In this document: piece by piece, positions 1 through 7,621 of the stretch
Position numbering within the stretch: the stretch's first letter is position 1
Layout: every line of letters starts with the position of its first letter
From: Candidatus Firestoneibacteriota bacterium
GTDB lineage: Bacteria > Oederibacteriota > JAAXVQ01
Direction: 5' to 3'
Assembly (NCBI GenBank): GCA_013335425.1
Contig: JAAXVQ010000023.1
Span: 1-12,470, forward strand
DNA: 12,470 nucleotides
Translations under genes and position numbers: made by a program
Notes under the pieces: model-generated
Databases searched by the model: none
The model's input: the letters and a program-made list of their open reading frames with translations, nothing else
Told to the model about the DNA's origin: nothing

Positions 1-1875
1 GCTGTGCTCGACATTGCCTCGGCTACGATCACGCAGATCCTGCCGCTCGGCCTCAAGGATCACAGCCGCGGCCTGCCCCGGCTGACGGCCTACGCGTGGC
101 AGGATCGCCCCGTGCTCGGCCAGGCGCCTTCGGCGTTGGCCGGCACTGAGGACGCTGCATTCGCGGCGCTGCCCGAGGCCCCCGCCGGCGTGCAGATCAA
201 CCTGGGCGGTTTCTCCGGCCTCTTTTTCGAGGGCAAAACCCCCGCGGGCACGCTGAAATTCATCACCCACACCGACCGCGGGCCGAACGGCGAGCCGACT
301 GATCTCATCTCCTACATCCCCGGCAATGAGCGACCCTTCCCGATGCCGAAGTTCCAGCCCGAGCTCGTCCGCTTCGAGCTGAACCCGATAAGCGGCGCCT
401 TCGCTATCTCGGAACGCATCGGCCTGACGCAGCCGGATGGCGTGAAGATGACCGGTTTGCCCAATCTGCAGGCCGGCGCCCAGGGCACCGCCTACACCGA
501 CGAAATTCCGATCGACCTCTTCGGCAACCAGCTCGCCAACCGGCCGCTGGGCATCGATCCCGAGGGCATCGTCGTCGCCCCGGACGGCACGTTCTGGATG
601 GTCGAGGAATACCGACCGGCCATCCTGCATTTCGATGCCACCGGCAAGCAGTTGGCCCGCTACATCCCGGAAGGCACCGCTGCTGCGGTGGGCGCGCCCG
701 TCGGGACTTTCGGCACGGAGTCGCTCCCGGCAGTCTTCGCGCAGCGCCGCGCCAATCGCGGCTTCGAGGGCATCGCGCTGGGGGGCGGCAAGCTGTACGC
801 CTTCATCCAGAGCGCGCTGGACAACCCGGATTCCGCCGGCGATACCACCTCCCGAGCGTCCCGCAACCTCCGCATCGTCGAGTTCGACACGACCAGCCTG
901 ACGGTGACGGCTGAATACCTCTACAACCTGCGTGACATCAGCGGCGCAGGCAGCGCTCGCACCGACAAGATCGGCGATGCGACGGCGCTTGGCAATGGCC
1001 GCTTCCTGGTCATCGAGCGGGACGACCGCCTCGGCACAGACGCCAATAAGCTGATCCATGAAATTGAGTTCATTGAAATTACGCCTCCACAGCCAAAGGC
1101 GGTTGAAGCGGAAAAATCCCAGGGCATGCTGGGGCGTCTTTTCCACAAAAGCATGCAACGGCGCTTCCTGCCGGCTTTAAGCGCACCGCTTATCGGCAAA
1201 GACGCTTTCACCAAGATTACCGGTCCCAGCGCCGCGCCCAAAGACACCGTGCGCCTGGTCTCGCATTCCGCGACGAACGTCAAAGACGTCATTCCGCCGG
1301 GTTGGCTGCAAAATGAAGGCTCAAAAATTTCCGTGAAGATGAAGCCGGGCAAGGGGATCAATTTGAATCAAACCGGGCGGCTTTCCTTGGGGGAGGAACA
1401 CGCTTCGCTGTTGGGAAACAGCCGTCTGCTCTCCAACGCGCACGGCGGCGTGGGCAGCGGATTGATTATGCGCAGCGGCGCCAGCGCCGAATCATTGCTT
1501 AAAGAAATTCAAAAAAGCAAAGGGGCGGGGTTGGCGGCCGGCGGCGGCAGCGGCAAGGGCGGTTTCAAGGATGCTTATGCCATCAGCGGAGAGATTCAAT
1601 CCCGCAAGATTTTGCGCGTGGAAATGCCGGTTTATCCCGCCTGGGCCGAGGAACAAGGCATTGAGGCGGAAGTGACGCTGCAGGTAAGGGTGGAACCCGA
1701 CGGGTCGGTGGTGGCGACGAGTATTTACGTGCTTAAGACTTCCGGCTATGCGGAGTTGGACCGGTTGGCGAAAGAGGCCTTAAGCCGCTGGTTTTTTGGT
1801 CCCTTGGATAAAAAGAAAAAACAGCGGGATCAAACCGGAGAAGTCCGGTTCACCTTCCGTTTGAAACGAGGCTGA
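1..1875 (+). CDS. Esterase-like-phytase domain fragment joined in frame to a TonB C-terminal region (5' partial, possible chimera)
   Basis: The frame is open to the window edge; a GTG at position 4 is possible, but the first residues already look like the inside of a larger secreted protein. Numbering from that GTG, residues ~68-353 resemble the esterase-like activity of phytase family (PF13449-like): GGFSGLFFEG near 68, HTDRGPNG near 91, DPEG near 185, GFEGIAL at 253 and IERDDR at 337. The domain stops without its usual C-terminal part. From ~354 the protein is TonB-like: an acidic start followed by TPPQPK, a Gly/Ser/Lys-rich periplasmic linker, and a TonB C-terminal domain at ~539-621 with YPAWAEEQGIEAEV, dG-type turn, TSGYAELD and ALSRWFFGPL. 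TonB proteins transmit proton-motive-force energy from ExbB/ExbD to outer-membrane receptors, but the membrane anchor TonB needs is not visible here. GC content and codon use change at the join. Each half is recognisable; whether they form one real protein is doubtful. Confidence 0.6.
   Translation, partial: AVLDIASATITQILPLGLKDHSRGLPRLTAYAWQDRPVLGQAPSALAGTEDAAFAALPEAPAGVQINLGGFSGLFFEGKTPAGTLKFITHTDRGPNGEPTDLISYIPGNERPFPMPKFQPELVRFELNPISGAFAISERIGLTQPDGVKMTGLPNLQAGAQGTAYTDEIPIDLFGNQLANRPLGIDPEGIVVAPDGTFWMVEEYRPAILHFDATGKQLARYIPEGTAAAVGAPVGTFGTESLPAVFAQRRANRGFEGIALGGGKLYAFIQSALDNPDSAGDTTSRASRNLRIVEFDTTSLTVTAEYLYNLRDISGAGSARTDKIGDATALGNGRFLVIERDDRLGTDANKLIHEIEFIEITPPQPKAVEAEKSQGMLGRLFHKSMQRRFLPALSAPLIGKDAFTKITGPSAAPKDTVRLVSHSATNVKDVIPPGWLQNEGSKISVKMKPGKGINLNQTGRLSLGEEHASLLGNSRLLSNAHGGVGSGLIMRSGASAESLLKEIQKSKGAGLAAGGGSGKGGFKDAYAISGEIQSRKILRVEMPVYPAWAEEQGIEAEVTLQVRVEPDGSVVATSIYVLKTSGYAELDRLAKEALSRWFFGPLDKKKKQRDQTGEVRFTFRLKRG
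1050..1085. other. Composition and domain junction inside the first frame
   Basis: Upstream of about 1057 nearly all third codon positions are G or C (atc, ttc, ctc, ggc). Downstream, att, gaa, aaa, ttt and tta become common, as in the rest of the window. The switch coincides with the end of the phytase-like homology and the start of TonB-like sequence. The join carries a short near-repeat, catgaaatt followed by cattgaaatt, which could have served as microhomology for recombination or for an assembler. Confidence 0.6.
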
Positions 1876-1878
1876 CGG

Positions 1879-2790
1879 ATGAAAAGCGCGTTTTGGTGGG
1901 GGCTAATTTCCGCCATGGCAATATCCGGCACTCTGTGGGGCGCTTCGAACCCCGCCCCGTCAACCTCCCCGACGGATAAATCCGGAACCGGGGACGCCGT
2001 GGTGTTCAATGAAGAAACCATGTCCGTGACGGACAACCGTCCTTTGCCCGCTCCCGGCGAAAGCCGTTTGGACCGTCCCTTGTTGGAGGATTTAAGCCGC
2101 CCATCAAAAAAAGTCATGGGCAGCCTGCCTCTTGAATTGATCAACGCAAACGAAAACGCCGGCCGCCGTTTGGAGAGCCGGATGCCGGTGGAGCCTTGGC
2201 TGGGGGTGCTGGCCAAACCGCCCATCGTGAACGTTTCTTCCAACCTGGAAAAAGGCAACTCCGTGAAAGAATGGCGGTTTTCAATCATGGACGATGCCGG
2301 CCATATGCTGTGGACGCAGCAGAAGAAAGGTTCCCTGCCCGTCCATTTAACCTGGGACGGTCAGGTCACCCAAGGCGGCGTGATCGACGTTGACCGGTCG
2401 TTTTTCTATACCGTGGGCGCCATCGACGAGGGCGGGAACCCCATTTTTTTCAGCGGGCCTCCGCAAATTCTTTCGGCGGTTGCTTTTCCCCAAGGCGACC
2501 GGCTGCTCTTGCGTTTCCTGGCCAATGCGGTTTTCCAACCCAAGTTGGAAGGGGTATTTACGGAAAACGGAACAGCTTTGATGCGCGCCGGACTCAACGA
2601 AATTTCCCAGGGGCATTACCGTTTTTTCCGCATTACCGTCTATGCCAACAATGAAAAATTGGCCGATTTGCAGGCCGCGGCGGTGCGGCGCTACTATATG
2701 CGCGAATTCACGCTGCCGCAAGACGCCTTTACCCTCCAACATGAAATCGTCAACGACCGTTTTAAGGTGGAAATCCTTTGCCTGCCTTAG
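1879..2790 (+). CDS. Secreted protein with FlgD-type Ig-like domain
   Basis: This 303-residue protein begins with a likely signal peptide (MKSAFWWGLISAMAISGTLWGAS, cleavage near residue 22). A low-complexity Pro/Ser/Thr stretch follows. The centre, ~130-190, resembles FlgD-Ig-like or gliding-type domains: VKEWRFSIMDDAGHMLW, then HLTWDGQVTQGG and a YTVGAIDEGGNP strand, matching the usual pattern of W-x-hydrophobic strand, WDG turn, and YxYxxxAxDxxGN. The C-terminal third (~195-303) is beta-rich and not recognised. It starts 3 nt after the TonB-like stop with a weak cGAGG site, and its end overlaps the next gene, so it is likely co-translated with both. It is probably periplasmic or outer-membrane associated. 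A structural or adaptor role is inference; no enzymatic motif is visible. Confidence 0.7.
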   Translation: MKSAFWWGLISAMAISGTLWGASNPAPSTSPTDKSGTGDAVVFNEETMSVTDNRPLPAPGESRLDRPLLEDLSRPSKKVMGSLPLELINANENAGRRLESRMPVEPWLGVLAKPPIVNVSSNLEKGNSVKEWRFSIMDDAGHMLWTQQKKGSLPVHLTWDGQVTQGGVIDVDRSFFYTVGAIDEGGNPIFFSGPPQILSAVAFPQGDRLLLRFLANAVFQPKLEGVFTENGTALMRAGLNEISQGHYRFFRITVYANNEKLADLQAAAVRRYYMREFTLPQDAFTLQHEIVNDRFKVEILCLP

Positions 2791-4058
2791 GCGGGTTATG
2801 GCGTTTTCCCCGCGCCAGTGCTTGGTTCCCGATCATCGCCGTTATGTGGGGTTTCTGCCCTTGGGTATTTGCCGCGCCGAACCTTTACTTGGGGCAAGCG
2901 CTGCGGGAACCCAGCACCCATTGGCTGCTCTCGGATTATTTGGCGGTCTCGAAAGGGGCGGGCGGAAACTACGATTGGGGGGAGGCCGACCGATTGGTTC
3001 TGGGCGCCCAACAGCACGGTTTGAAAATACTGGCGCGCATTTATCTGCAATCCCCAGGCCCGGTGATGCCGGCGGATTACACGCAGGCGCTGACTGCCGC
3101 CGTGGCGCGTTATAACGGTGACGGCAGCCGGGATATGCCCGGTTTGCGTTATGCGGTAACGGATTGGATTGTGGACGCGGCGTTTTACGCCCGTTTTGTG
3201 GATTCGGAAGATCCCAAGGTCATGGCGGAATTTGCGGCTGCCGCCTACCGGGCAGTTAGAGCCGTCGACCCGCAGGCCAGGGTGGTCATTGCGGCCGGCG
3301 CTTGTGAACCCCGGGAGCATGCCGGTCCCGTTTCACCCGCCGGCTATCAGGAAAAATTTTTCCGGCAGCTCGGGCGGTGTTTGGCCGATCTGCATCCGCA
3401 AAATTTGGTCCTGGGCTTTGATTTGGCGGCGGACTTGGGCGCTTATGAACAGCTTCCGGCCTTGGCGGATTTTTGGCTCTCCCAACTTAAACAATCCGGG
3501 TTGAACGGAACGCAACTTTGGGTCTTAAGCCTGGCCTTGCCCAAAACGTCCGAAGTCGAAGATGCCGCGGAAATTTTAAAATTACATTTGGTCGGTTCGG
3601 CCGCAGGCCTGGAAATGATGTTTTTCCTAATCCCGCTGCCGCCCAACGCCCTGGACGGCGATTTGGAGGCGGCGCGTTTAAAAGCGCAGCGTGCGCAAGG
3701 CGGCGTTTTCGCAGACGAAGTGTTTCAACGGGCCGCCTCCCTGGTCGGGTGGACCGATTGGCAAAAGGTCAGCCTGGAGGCGGGTCCCAAGCGTTGGCAG
3801 CTGACCTTTTCAGGCAATTCGCAGAATAACCTCGTTGCCTGGATGCCCCACCCGGCGGAAAACGGAGAATATTGCGTTGAAACCCCCGTCGTGACGGGGA
3901 AGGCGCGGGTCGAACAGATGATTCCGGAAAAACGTTTTACGACCACAATTGTGGAAATCAAAGACGGTAAGGCATGCTTGGCGGCATCCGCCTATCCCGC
4001 GTTCATCCAAGTTGAAAAAGGGGCGGATGACTGCAAGTGCCATAATCAGCACCCTTAA
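2778..4058 (+). CDS. Secreted glycoside-hydrolase-like barrel protein, catalytic status doubtful
   Basis: The chosen TTG start at 2778 lies 13 nt inside the previous gene and sits 6-7 nt after AAGGTGG. It gives a 426-residue protein with a signal sequence (hydrophobic ~17-31, AAPN after it). Residues ~75-175 run like the first half of a TIM-barrel clan-A hydrolase: LKILARIYLQSPGPV, then YAVTDWIVDAAF, a helix ending FAAAAYRAVRAVDPQARVVIAAG. In GH-A enzymes the WxxxNE motif falls at the second of these, but here it reads WIVDAA, so the usual acid/base Glu is absent. The C-terminus (~350-415) looks like a beta-sandwich with LVAWMPHPAENGEYCVE, and the protein ends in a Cys/His-rich DDCKCHNQHP. 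It could be a non-catalytic carbohydrate binder or a divergent family. The gene is convincing, the family assignment only moderately so. Confidence 0.6.
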   Translation: MPALGGLWRFPRASAWFPIIAVMWGFCPWVFAAPNLYLGQALREPSTHWLLSDYLAVSKGAGGNYDWGEADRLVLGAQQHGLKILARIYLQSPGPVMPADYTQALTAAVARYNGDGSRDMPGLRYAVTDWIVDAAFYARFVDSEDPKVMAEFAAAAYRAVRAVDPQARVVIAAGACEPREHAGPVSPAGYQEKFFRQLGRCLADLHPQNLVLGFDLAADLGAYEQLPALADFWLSQLKQSGLNGTQLWVLSLALPKTSEVEDAAEILKLHLVGSAAGLEMMFFLIPLPPNALDGDLEAARLKAQRAQGGVFADEVFQRAASLVGWTDWQKVSLEAGPKRWQLTFSGNSQNNLVAWMPHPAENGEYCVETPVVTGKARVEQMIPEKRFTTTIVEIKDGKACLAASAYPAFIQVEKGADDCKCHNQHP

Positions 4059-4153
4059 ATTGATCCCCGGTCTTGTTGGTTTTTCCCATCGTTAAAAAAA
4101 TATCCGGGCCTGCCTGTCGGAGACGGTTGCTTCAATTTTTCCGGAGACGCCAT

Positions 4154-4182
4154 TTGCGTTTCGCAGCCAAGCATACTATAAT
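4154..4182 (+). promoter_or_regulatory. Sigma70-type promoter for pepA operon
   Basis: TTGCGT at 4154-4159 and a perfect TATAAT at 4177-4182 are separated by 17 nt. Transcription would start near 4189, leaving a leader of about 70 nt before the pepA GTG. This is the only strong promoter seen in the 201-nt gap after the envelope operon. Confidence 0.65.
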
Positions 4183-4259
4183 TTTTCGATCGTTGCCGGC
4201 AGGTTGCGCAGGCGTAGAGGCGACGGCCGGAACCAAGAAGAAACTCGGGAGGACGATAC

Positions 4260-5744
4260 GTGGCCATTAAACTTTTAACTTATGACAAGATGGCTCAATG
4301 CGAGACTCTGGTCATCGGAGTTTTTTCCGATAAGAAAATGAACGTCACAGGGTTGCCGAAACACGCCGAAGCCCTATTGCAGCGCCTGCAAACGCTGGGC
4401 GACATTGCGGGGAAATCGGGGGAAATTCACGTACTTTATCCGGAAGGACCGGGGCCCCGGCGCCTGATCGTATGCGGCTTGGGTGAATCCGTCCGCCTCG
4501 GGTCGGCGGAAATCAGCAAAGCCCTCGGACGCGCCGTTAAACGCGCTCAGGCGCTCAAAGCCAAAGACGCGGCTTTGGCCGTAGACACGTTTGCCGGCAA
4601 ACTGTTGACGCCCGAACGGATGGCGGAAACGGCAGCACTGACGGGCGTCTTGGCCATGTATCAGTATCAGGAAATGAAGTCACTTCCGGCTTTGGGAGAC
4701 CGGGTGACCTTCCCGCGTCTGTATTTGGTAAGCCGCAACCCTGCCGCCATTTCCCGGGCTGCGGATGCCGGCGAGGTCATAGGCGAAGCGGTCAATTACG
4801 CGCGGACGCTCGCCAACCGGCCGGGCAATAAACTCTATCCGCAAAAACTGGCGGAAGAAGCCCGGGCCTTGGCGCGTCGTCACGCCCAGCTTGGCGTCAG
4901 CGTCATGCTCAGTGCGCAACTGGCGAAGACCGGTTTCGGCGCCTTGACGGCCGTGGGCGGAGGCAGCGCTCATCCGCCGGTATTAATCGAGCTTAAATAC
5001 CGTGGCGGGAAACTCAAGGATGCGCCCGTGGTTTTGGTCGGCAAGGGCATCACGTTTGATGCGGGCGGGATTTCTTTGAAACCTCCGGCAAAAATGGAAG
5101 ACATGAAATTTGATATGTCGGGCGGCGCTGCCGTGCTGGGCATCTTTAAAGCCGTGGCGGAATTAAGGCTGCCTGTGAATTTGGTGGGGATCATTCCGGC
5201 TGCGGAGAACCTGCCTTCGGGGAGCGCCTGCCGTCCGGGGGACGTGGTGAAAAGCTTATCGGGTCAGACCATTGAAATTATCAATACCGATGCCGAAGGG
5301 CGTCTGATTTTGGCCGATGCGTTGACCTATGCGCTTCGGCATAAACCGGCGCAAATTATCGATATGGCCACCCTGACCGGTGCGGTTGTCGTAGCCCTGG
5401 GAAATGCCGCCAGCGGTTTAATCAGCAACCATGAGGCCTTGGCAGCCGAGCTCCAAGCCGCCGGGGAACTATCGGGTGAAAGAACTTGGCGGCTGCCCTT
5501 ATGGGATGAATATCGCGAACTGCTTAAAAGCGAAGTGGCCGATATGTCCAACATGGGGAGCAAGCCCGGCGCGGGTACGGTGGTGGGGGCGGCGTTTTTG
5601 GAGAAATTTGTGGAGGCCACTCCCTGGGCGCATTTGGATATCGCGGGCACGGCTTACGGCGACGCCGGACCGGTTTTTGCCAAAGGCGCCACGGGAGCGG
5701 GTATCCGCCTTCTGGTGCAGTGGTTGCGGCAAAGAAAAGCCTGA
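4260..5744 (+). CDS. pepA: Leucyl aminopeptidase, peptidase family M17
   Basis: This is a cytosolic metallo-aminopeptidase that removes N-terminal residues from peptides, normally as a hexamer with two metals per active site. The catalytic C-terminal half is textbook M17: VGKGITFDAGGISLKP at ~260-275, KFDMSGG at ~283-289, and NTDAEGRL at 342-349. Metal ligands and catalytic residues line up with E. coli PepA at a constant offset of eight: Lys262, Asp267, Asp285, Asp344 and Glu346 for metals, Lys274 and Arg348 for catalysis. WAHLDIAGTA and KGATG near the end are also conserved. The N-terminal ~170 residues form the family's less conserved macro-like domain. Length (494) is normal. The GTG start is set by GGGAGGA six nt upstream, at 4247-4253. 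It leads a three-gene operon and should be a functional housekeeping enzyme. In some bacteria PepA also binds DNA, which cannot be judged here. Confidence 0.96.
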   Translation: MAIKLLTYDKMAQCETLVIGVFSDKKMNVTGLPKHAEALLQRLQTLGDIAGKSGEIHVLYPEGPGPRRLIVCGLGESVRLGSAEISKALGRAVKRAQALKAKDAALAVDTFAGKLLTPERMAETAALTGVLAMYQYQEMKSLPALGDRVTFPRLYLVSRNPAAISRAADAGEVIGEAVNYARTLANRPGNKLYPQKLAEEARALARRHAQLGVSVMLSAQLAKTGFGALTAVGGGSAHPPVLIELKYRGGKLKDAPVVLVGKGITFDAGGISLKPPAKMEDMKFDMSGGAAVLGIFKAVAELRLPVNLVGIIPAAENLPSGSACRPGDVVKSLSGQTIEIINTDAEGRLILADALTYALRHKPAQIIDMATLTGAVVVALGNAASGLISNHEALAAELQAAGELSGERTWRLPLWDEYRELLKSEVADMSNMGSKPGAGTVVGAAFLEKFVEATPWAHLDIAGTAYGDAGPVFAKGATGAGIRLLVQWLRQRKA

Positions 5745-5824
5745 TCCGATTTTAGTTGTCGGCGAAAGCCGCCCGGACAACGCCGGCGTAGGACAATATT
5801 TCTGATGGAAGAAGGGAAATCAAC

Positions 5825-6373
5825 ATGGTATTGCCTGATCATCTTATCCGCAAACTGGCCCGGGAAACCGGCATGATTGAGCCCTGCGCCGAACCCACTT
5901 CCGGCGGGGTCATTTCCTTCGGGATTTCCTCCTACGGTTATGACATGCGCGTGGCCGACGAATTCAAAGTGTACCGGCCGCAGGCGGGGCAGAGCGTGGA
6001 CCCGAAAAAATCACGCCCCGAAGATTTTGAGGATTTTCAAGGCAGCGTGCTTTTGTTGCCGCCCCAAACTTTCTGTTTGGGACGGTCGGTCGAACGCTTT
6101 CGCATTCCGCGCAACGTGATTACCGTTTGCACGGGGAAATCCACCTATGCCCGCTGCGGGGTCTTGGTCAACGTAACGCCGCTGGAACCCGAGTGGGAAG
6201 GGCATGTCACCATGCAGATAGTCAACACGACTCCCGTGCCCGTAAAAATTTATGCCCACGAAGGCATTGCCCAGGTACTGTTTCTGCAAAGCGAGCAATT
6301 GCCTCAAATTTCCTATGCGGACAAAGGCGGCAAGTACCAAGGCAGCCAAGGCATAACCCTGGCTAAGACCTAG
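5825..6373 (+). CDS. dcd: dCTP deaminase family protein with Glu-to-Gln at the catalytic base position
   Basis: The 182-residue protein matches the long bacterial Dcd type from end to end: SSYGYDMRVADEFKVY at ~35-50, RIPRNVITVCTGKSTYARCG at ~93-112, NVTPLEPEWEGHV at ~116-128, and SYADKGGKYQGSQGI near the end. Dcd normally converts dCTP to dUTP (some members go on to dUMP), feeding dTTP synthesis, as a homotrimer. The loop Ser105-Thr-Tyr-Ala-Arg109 keeps the conserved Ser and Arg. The position equal to E. coli Glu138, the general base in VLEFYN, is Gln131 here (MQIVN; codon CAG at 6215-6217), where relatives I recall have LEFSN or IEISN. Fold and nucleotide binding look preserved, but deaminase activity is uncertain. 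The ATG at 5825 follows GAAGAAGGGAAA. It lies 80 nt after pepA with no terminator between them. Confidence 0.9.
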   Translation: MVLPDHLIRKLARETGMIEPCAEPTSGGVISFGISSYGYDMRVADEFKVYRPQAGQSVDPKKSRPEDFEDFQGSVLLLPPQTFCLGRSVERFRIPRNVITVCTGKSTYARCGVLVNVTPLEPEWEGHVTMQIVNTTPVPVKIYAHEGIAQVLFLQSEQLPQISYADKGGKYQGSQGITLAKT

Positions 6374-6429
6374 ACCCACCCTTGACCGGGGAGGGGGTTC
6401 CAATCTGTCGGTTAAAAAGGAGTTTTGGC

Positions 6430-7044
6430 ATGACCCAACCCGTGGTGCAATGGGCACCCTTAACCCATATGCCTCTGGCAGCCGTCTACACGCGCCTGGG
6501 GTATCGCGCGGGTTATTCGGATAAAACGGTCATTCAGGCCGAATACGAAGCCTTGCTGAAACACTGGGTGGCAACCACCCGGGTTCGGATATTTTACCTT
6601 TTTCAACCGTTCGGGGTAGAAAACGGGATTTGCCGCCTGGGAGCACATGCGTTTGCCAGCCGTTTGATCGCGGAACGTTTTGCCCGTGCTTCCCGTACTC
6701 TGCTTATGGCCGCCTCCGCCGACCCGGCGGATTTTGAAAAAATCCAAAAATTTTCCGAAGCCGGTGATTTGAAAACTTCCGTAGTTCTCGATGCCGTACT
6801 TTCGGAAAAAGTCGATTTTGCTTTGGATTTTTTGGAGACCGAACTTAAGGTGCAGTTTCGCCGCGAAGGGCAGTTGTTGGGGGCGCGTTTGTCATGCGGT
6901 TATGGTGATTTTAAACTTGAAAACCAACAGGTTTTGTTTGAAACCCTGGGGTTGGCGAATTACGGCATCACCTTGGACGAACGCTTCATCCTGCATCCGG
7001 AAAAAACCGTGACCGCGCTGGCGCCGATTTACGCTTCGAATTAA
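6430..7044 (+). CDS. Stand-alone cobalamin-dependent methionine synthase activation-domain-like protein
   Basis: The start is the ATG at 6430, seven nt after AAAAAGGAG; an in-frame ATG at 6382 lacks such a site. The 204-residue product resembles the activation domain of B12-dependent methionine synthase (MetH, PF02965-like). The C-terminal stretch carries RLSCGYGDFKLENQ (Arg153, Gly157, Tyr158), matching the RxxxGY S-adenosylmethionine-binding motif of MetH, followed by LANYGITLDERFILHPEKTVTALAPI, the family's closing strand-helix-strand pattern. In MetH this domain binds SAM during reductive remethylation of oxidised cobalamin. Here it stands alone, with no homocysteine-, folate- or cobalamin-binding domains, so it would need a separate corrinoid protein partner. 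The N-terminal 80 residues are only loosely similar. It is the last gene before a strong terminator, likely co-transcribed with pepA and dcd. Family assignment is fairly confident, the partner unknown. Confidence 0.75.
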   Translation: MTQPVVQWAPLTHMPLAAVYTRLGYRAGYSDKTVIQAEYEALLKHWVATTRVRIFYLFQPFGVENGICRLGAHAFASRLIAERFARASRTLLMAASADPADFEKIQKFSEAGDLKTSVVLDAVLSEKVDFALDFLETELKVQFRREGQLLGARLSCGYGDFKLENQQVLFETLGLANYGITLDERFILHPEKTVTALAPIYASN

Positions 7045-7072
7045 ACAAAATCGCGGCATCGTTTGAAGGAAT

Positions 7073-7110
7073 AATAAAAAAAAACGGCCCGTGAGGGCCG
7101 TTTTATTTTT
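7073..7110. terminator. Bidirectional Rho-independent terminator
   Basis: A perfect 10-bp stem AAAACGGCCC (7081-7090) pairs with GGGCCGTTTT (7095-7104) around a GTGA loop. A T-rich tail follows on the plus strand and an A-tract precedes it, giving a T-tract on the minus strand. It separates the converging plus-strand operon and the minus-strand cold-shock gene and can serve both. Confidence 0.92.
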
Positions 7111-7136
7111 AAGCTCAGTTACCGACGCGAAATAAC

Positions 7137-7340
7137 TTAAGCGTTTTTGGTAACGTTGGCCGCTTGCGGGCCTTTGGGGCCGTCGATGATGTCGAATTCA
7201 ACAACATCGCCTTCGCCCAAGCTTTTAAAGCCGTCGCCTTTGATGGCGGAAAAATGCACGAACACATCCTTGCCGCCTTCATGCTCCAAAAATCCGAAAC
7301 CTTTCGCATCGTTAAACCACTTCACTTTTCCTTGCACCAT
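7137..7340 (-). CDS. CspA-family cold-shock protein
   Basis: This 67-residue single cold-shock domain covers the whole family fold. [18 protein letters not shown] carries RNP1 (KGFGFL, residues 13-18) and VFVHFSAI carries RNP2 (~26-33), both lining the single-stranded nucleic-acid binding surface; [12 protein letters not shown] forms the last strand. Such proteins act in the cytoplasm as RNA chaperones that melt mRNA secondary structure, often but not always after cold shock. The ATG at 7338-7340 is chosen because GGGAGGAA lies about ten nt upstream; a TTG further up (7356-7358) would overlap that site. The leader contains a clear stem-loop at 7375-7398. The 3' end shares a bidirectional terminator with the converging operon. 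The exact paralogue name cannot be assigned. Confidence 0.95.
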   Translation of the reverse strand: MVQGKVKWFNDAKGFGFLEHEGGKDVFVHFSAIKGDGFKSLGEGDVVEFDIIDGPKGPQAANVTKNA

Positions 7341-7374
7341 GAATCTCGTTCCTCCCAAATTGGTAGTACAGCTA

Positions 7375-7398
7375 GATTCTGCCGAAAACGGCTGAATC
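7375..7398 (-). promoter_or_regulatory. Stem-loop in cold-shock gene leader
   Basis: GATTC-T-GCCG and CGGC-T-GAATC form a 9-bp stem with one symmetric mismatch around a four-base loop, starting 35 nt upstream of the ATG. There is no T-tract after it on the minus strand, so it is not a terminator. Leaders of cold-shock mRNAs are often structured and temperature-responsive; that role is inferred here. Confidence 0.45.
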
Positions 7399-7621
7399 CT
7401 GTAATAACCTTAACCTTTTTTAAGCCATCTGTACAACATTGTTTTGGTTATTTTTGTCCGACTTGTGCCGGGTTCCCCAGGCACCCACAGCATCTGGTGT
7501 GCCAGGAGGCGGGAAACGGGTAAACAATCAAGCGCAGGGCAAAATTCATGACATCAGGGGTAAAACCCGGAATGCTTGGGGCAGGATATCCGAACCCCCG
7601 GGCCCTTAGCGCCAGGGTGAT
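7399..7621. other. Gene-free spacer between cold-shock and methyltransferase genes
   Basis: I find no convincing gene here. It must hold the cold-shock promoter, but no clear -35/-10 pair stands out; TTGTAC (minus strand, near 7430-7436) is a possible -35 without a good partner. An imperfect inverted repeat, CCAGGCAC at 7477-7484 against GTGCCAGG at 7499-7506, could fold in RNA but has no T-tract. No clean terminator is visible for the methyltransferase. Confidence 0.4.

Noticed and set aside
2796..3320. A 174-codon open frame on the minus strand
   Set aside because: It is a shadow of the secreted barrel-like gene; its composition is Arg/Gly/Pro-rich as expected for antisense of GC-rich coding DNA.
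6382..6429. Earlier ATG for the MetH activation-like gene
   Set aside because: No ribosome site precedes it, while AAAAAGGAG directly precedes the ATG at 6430.
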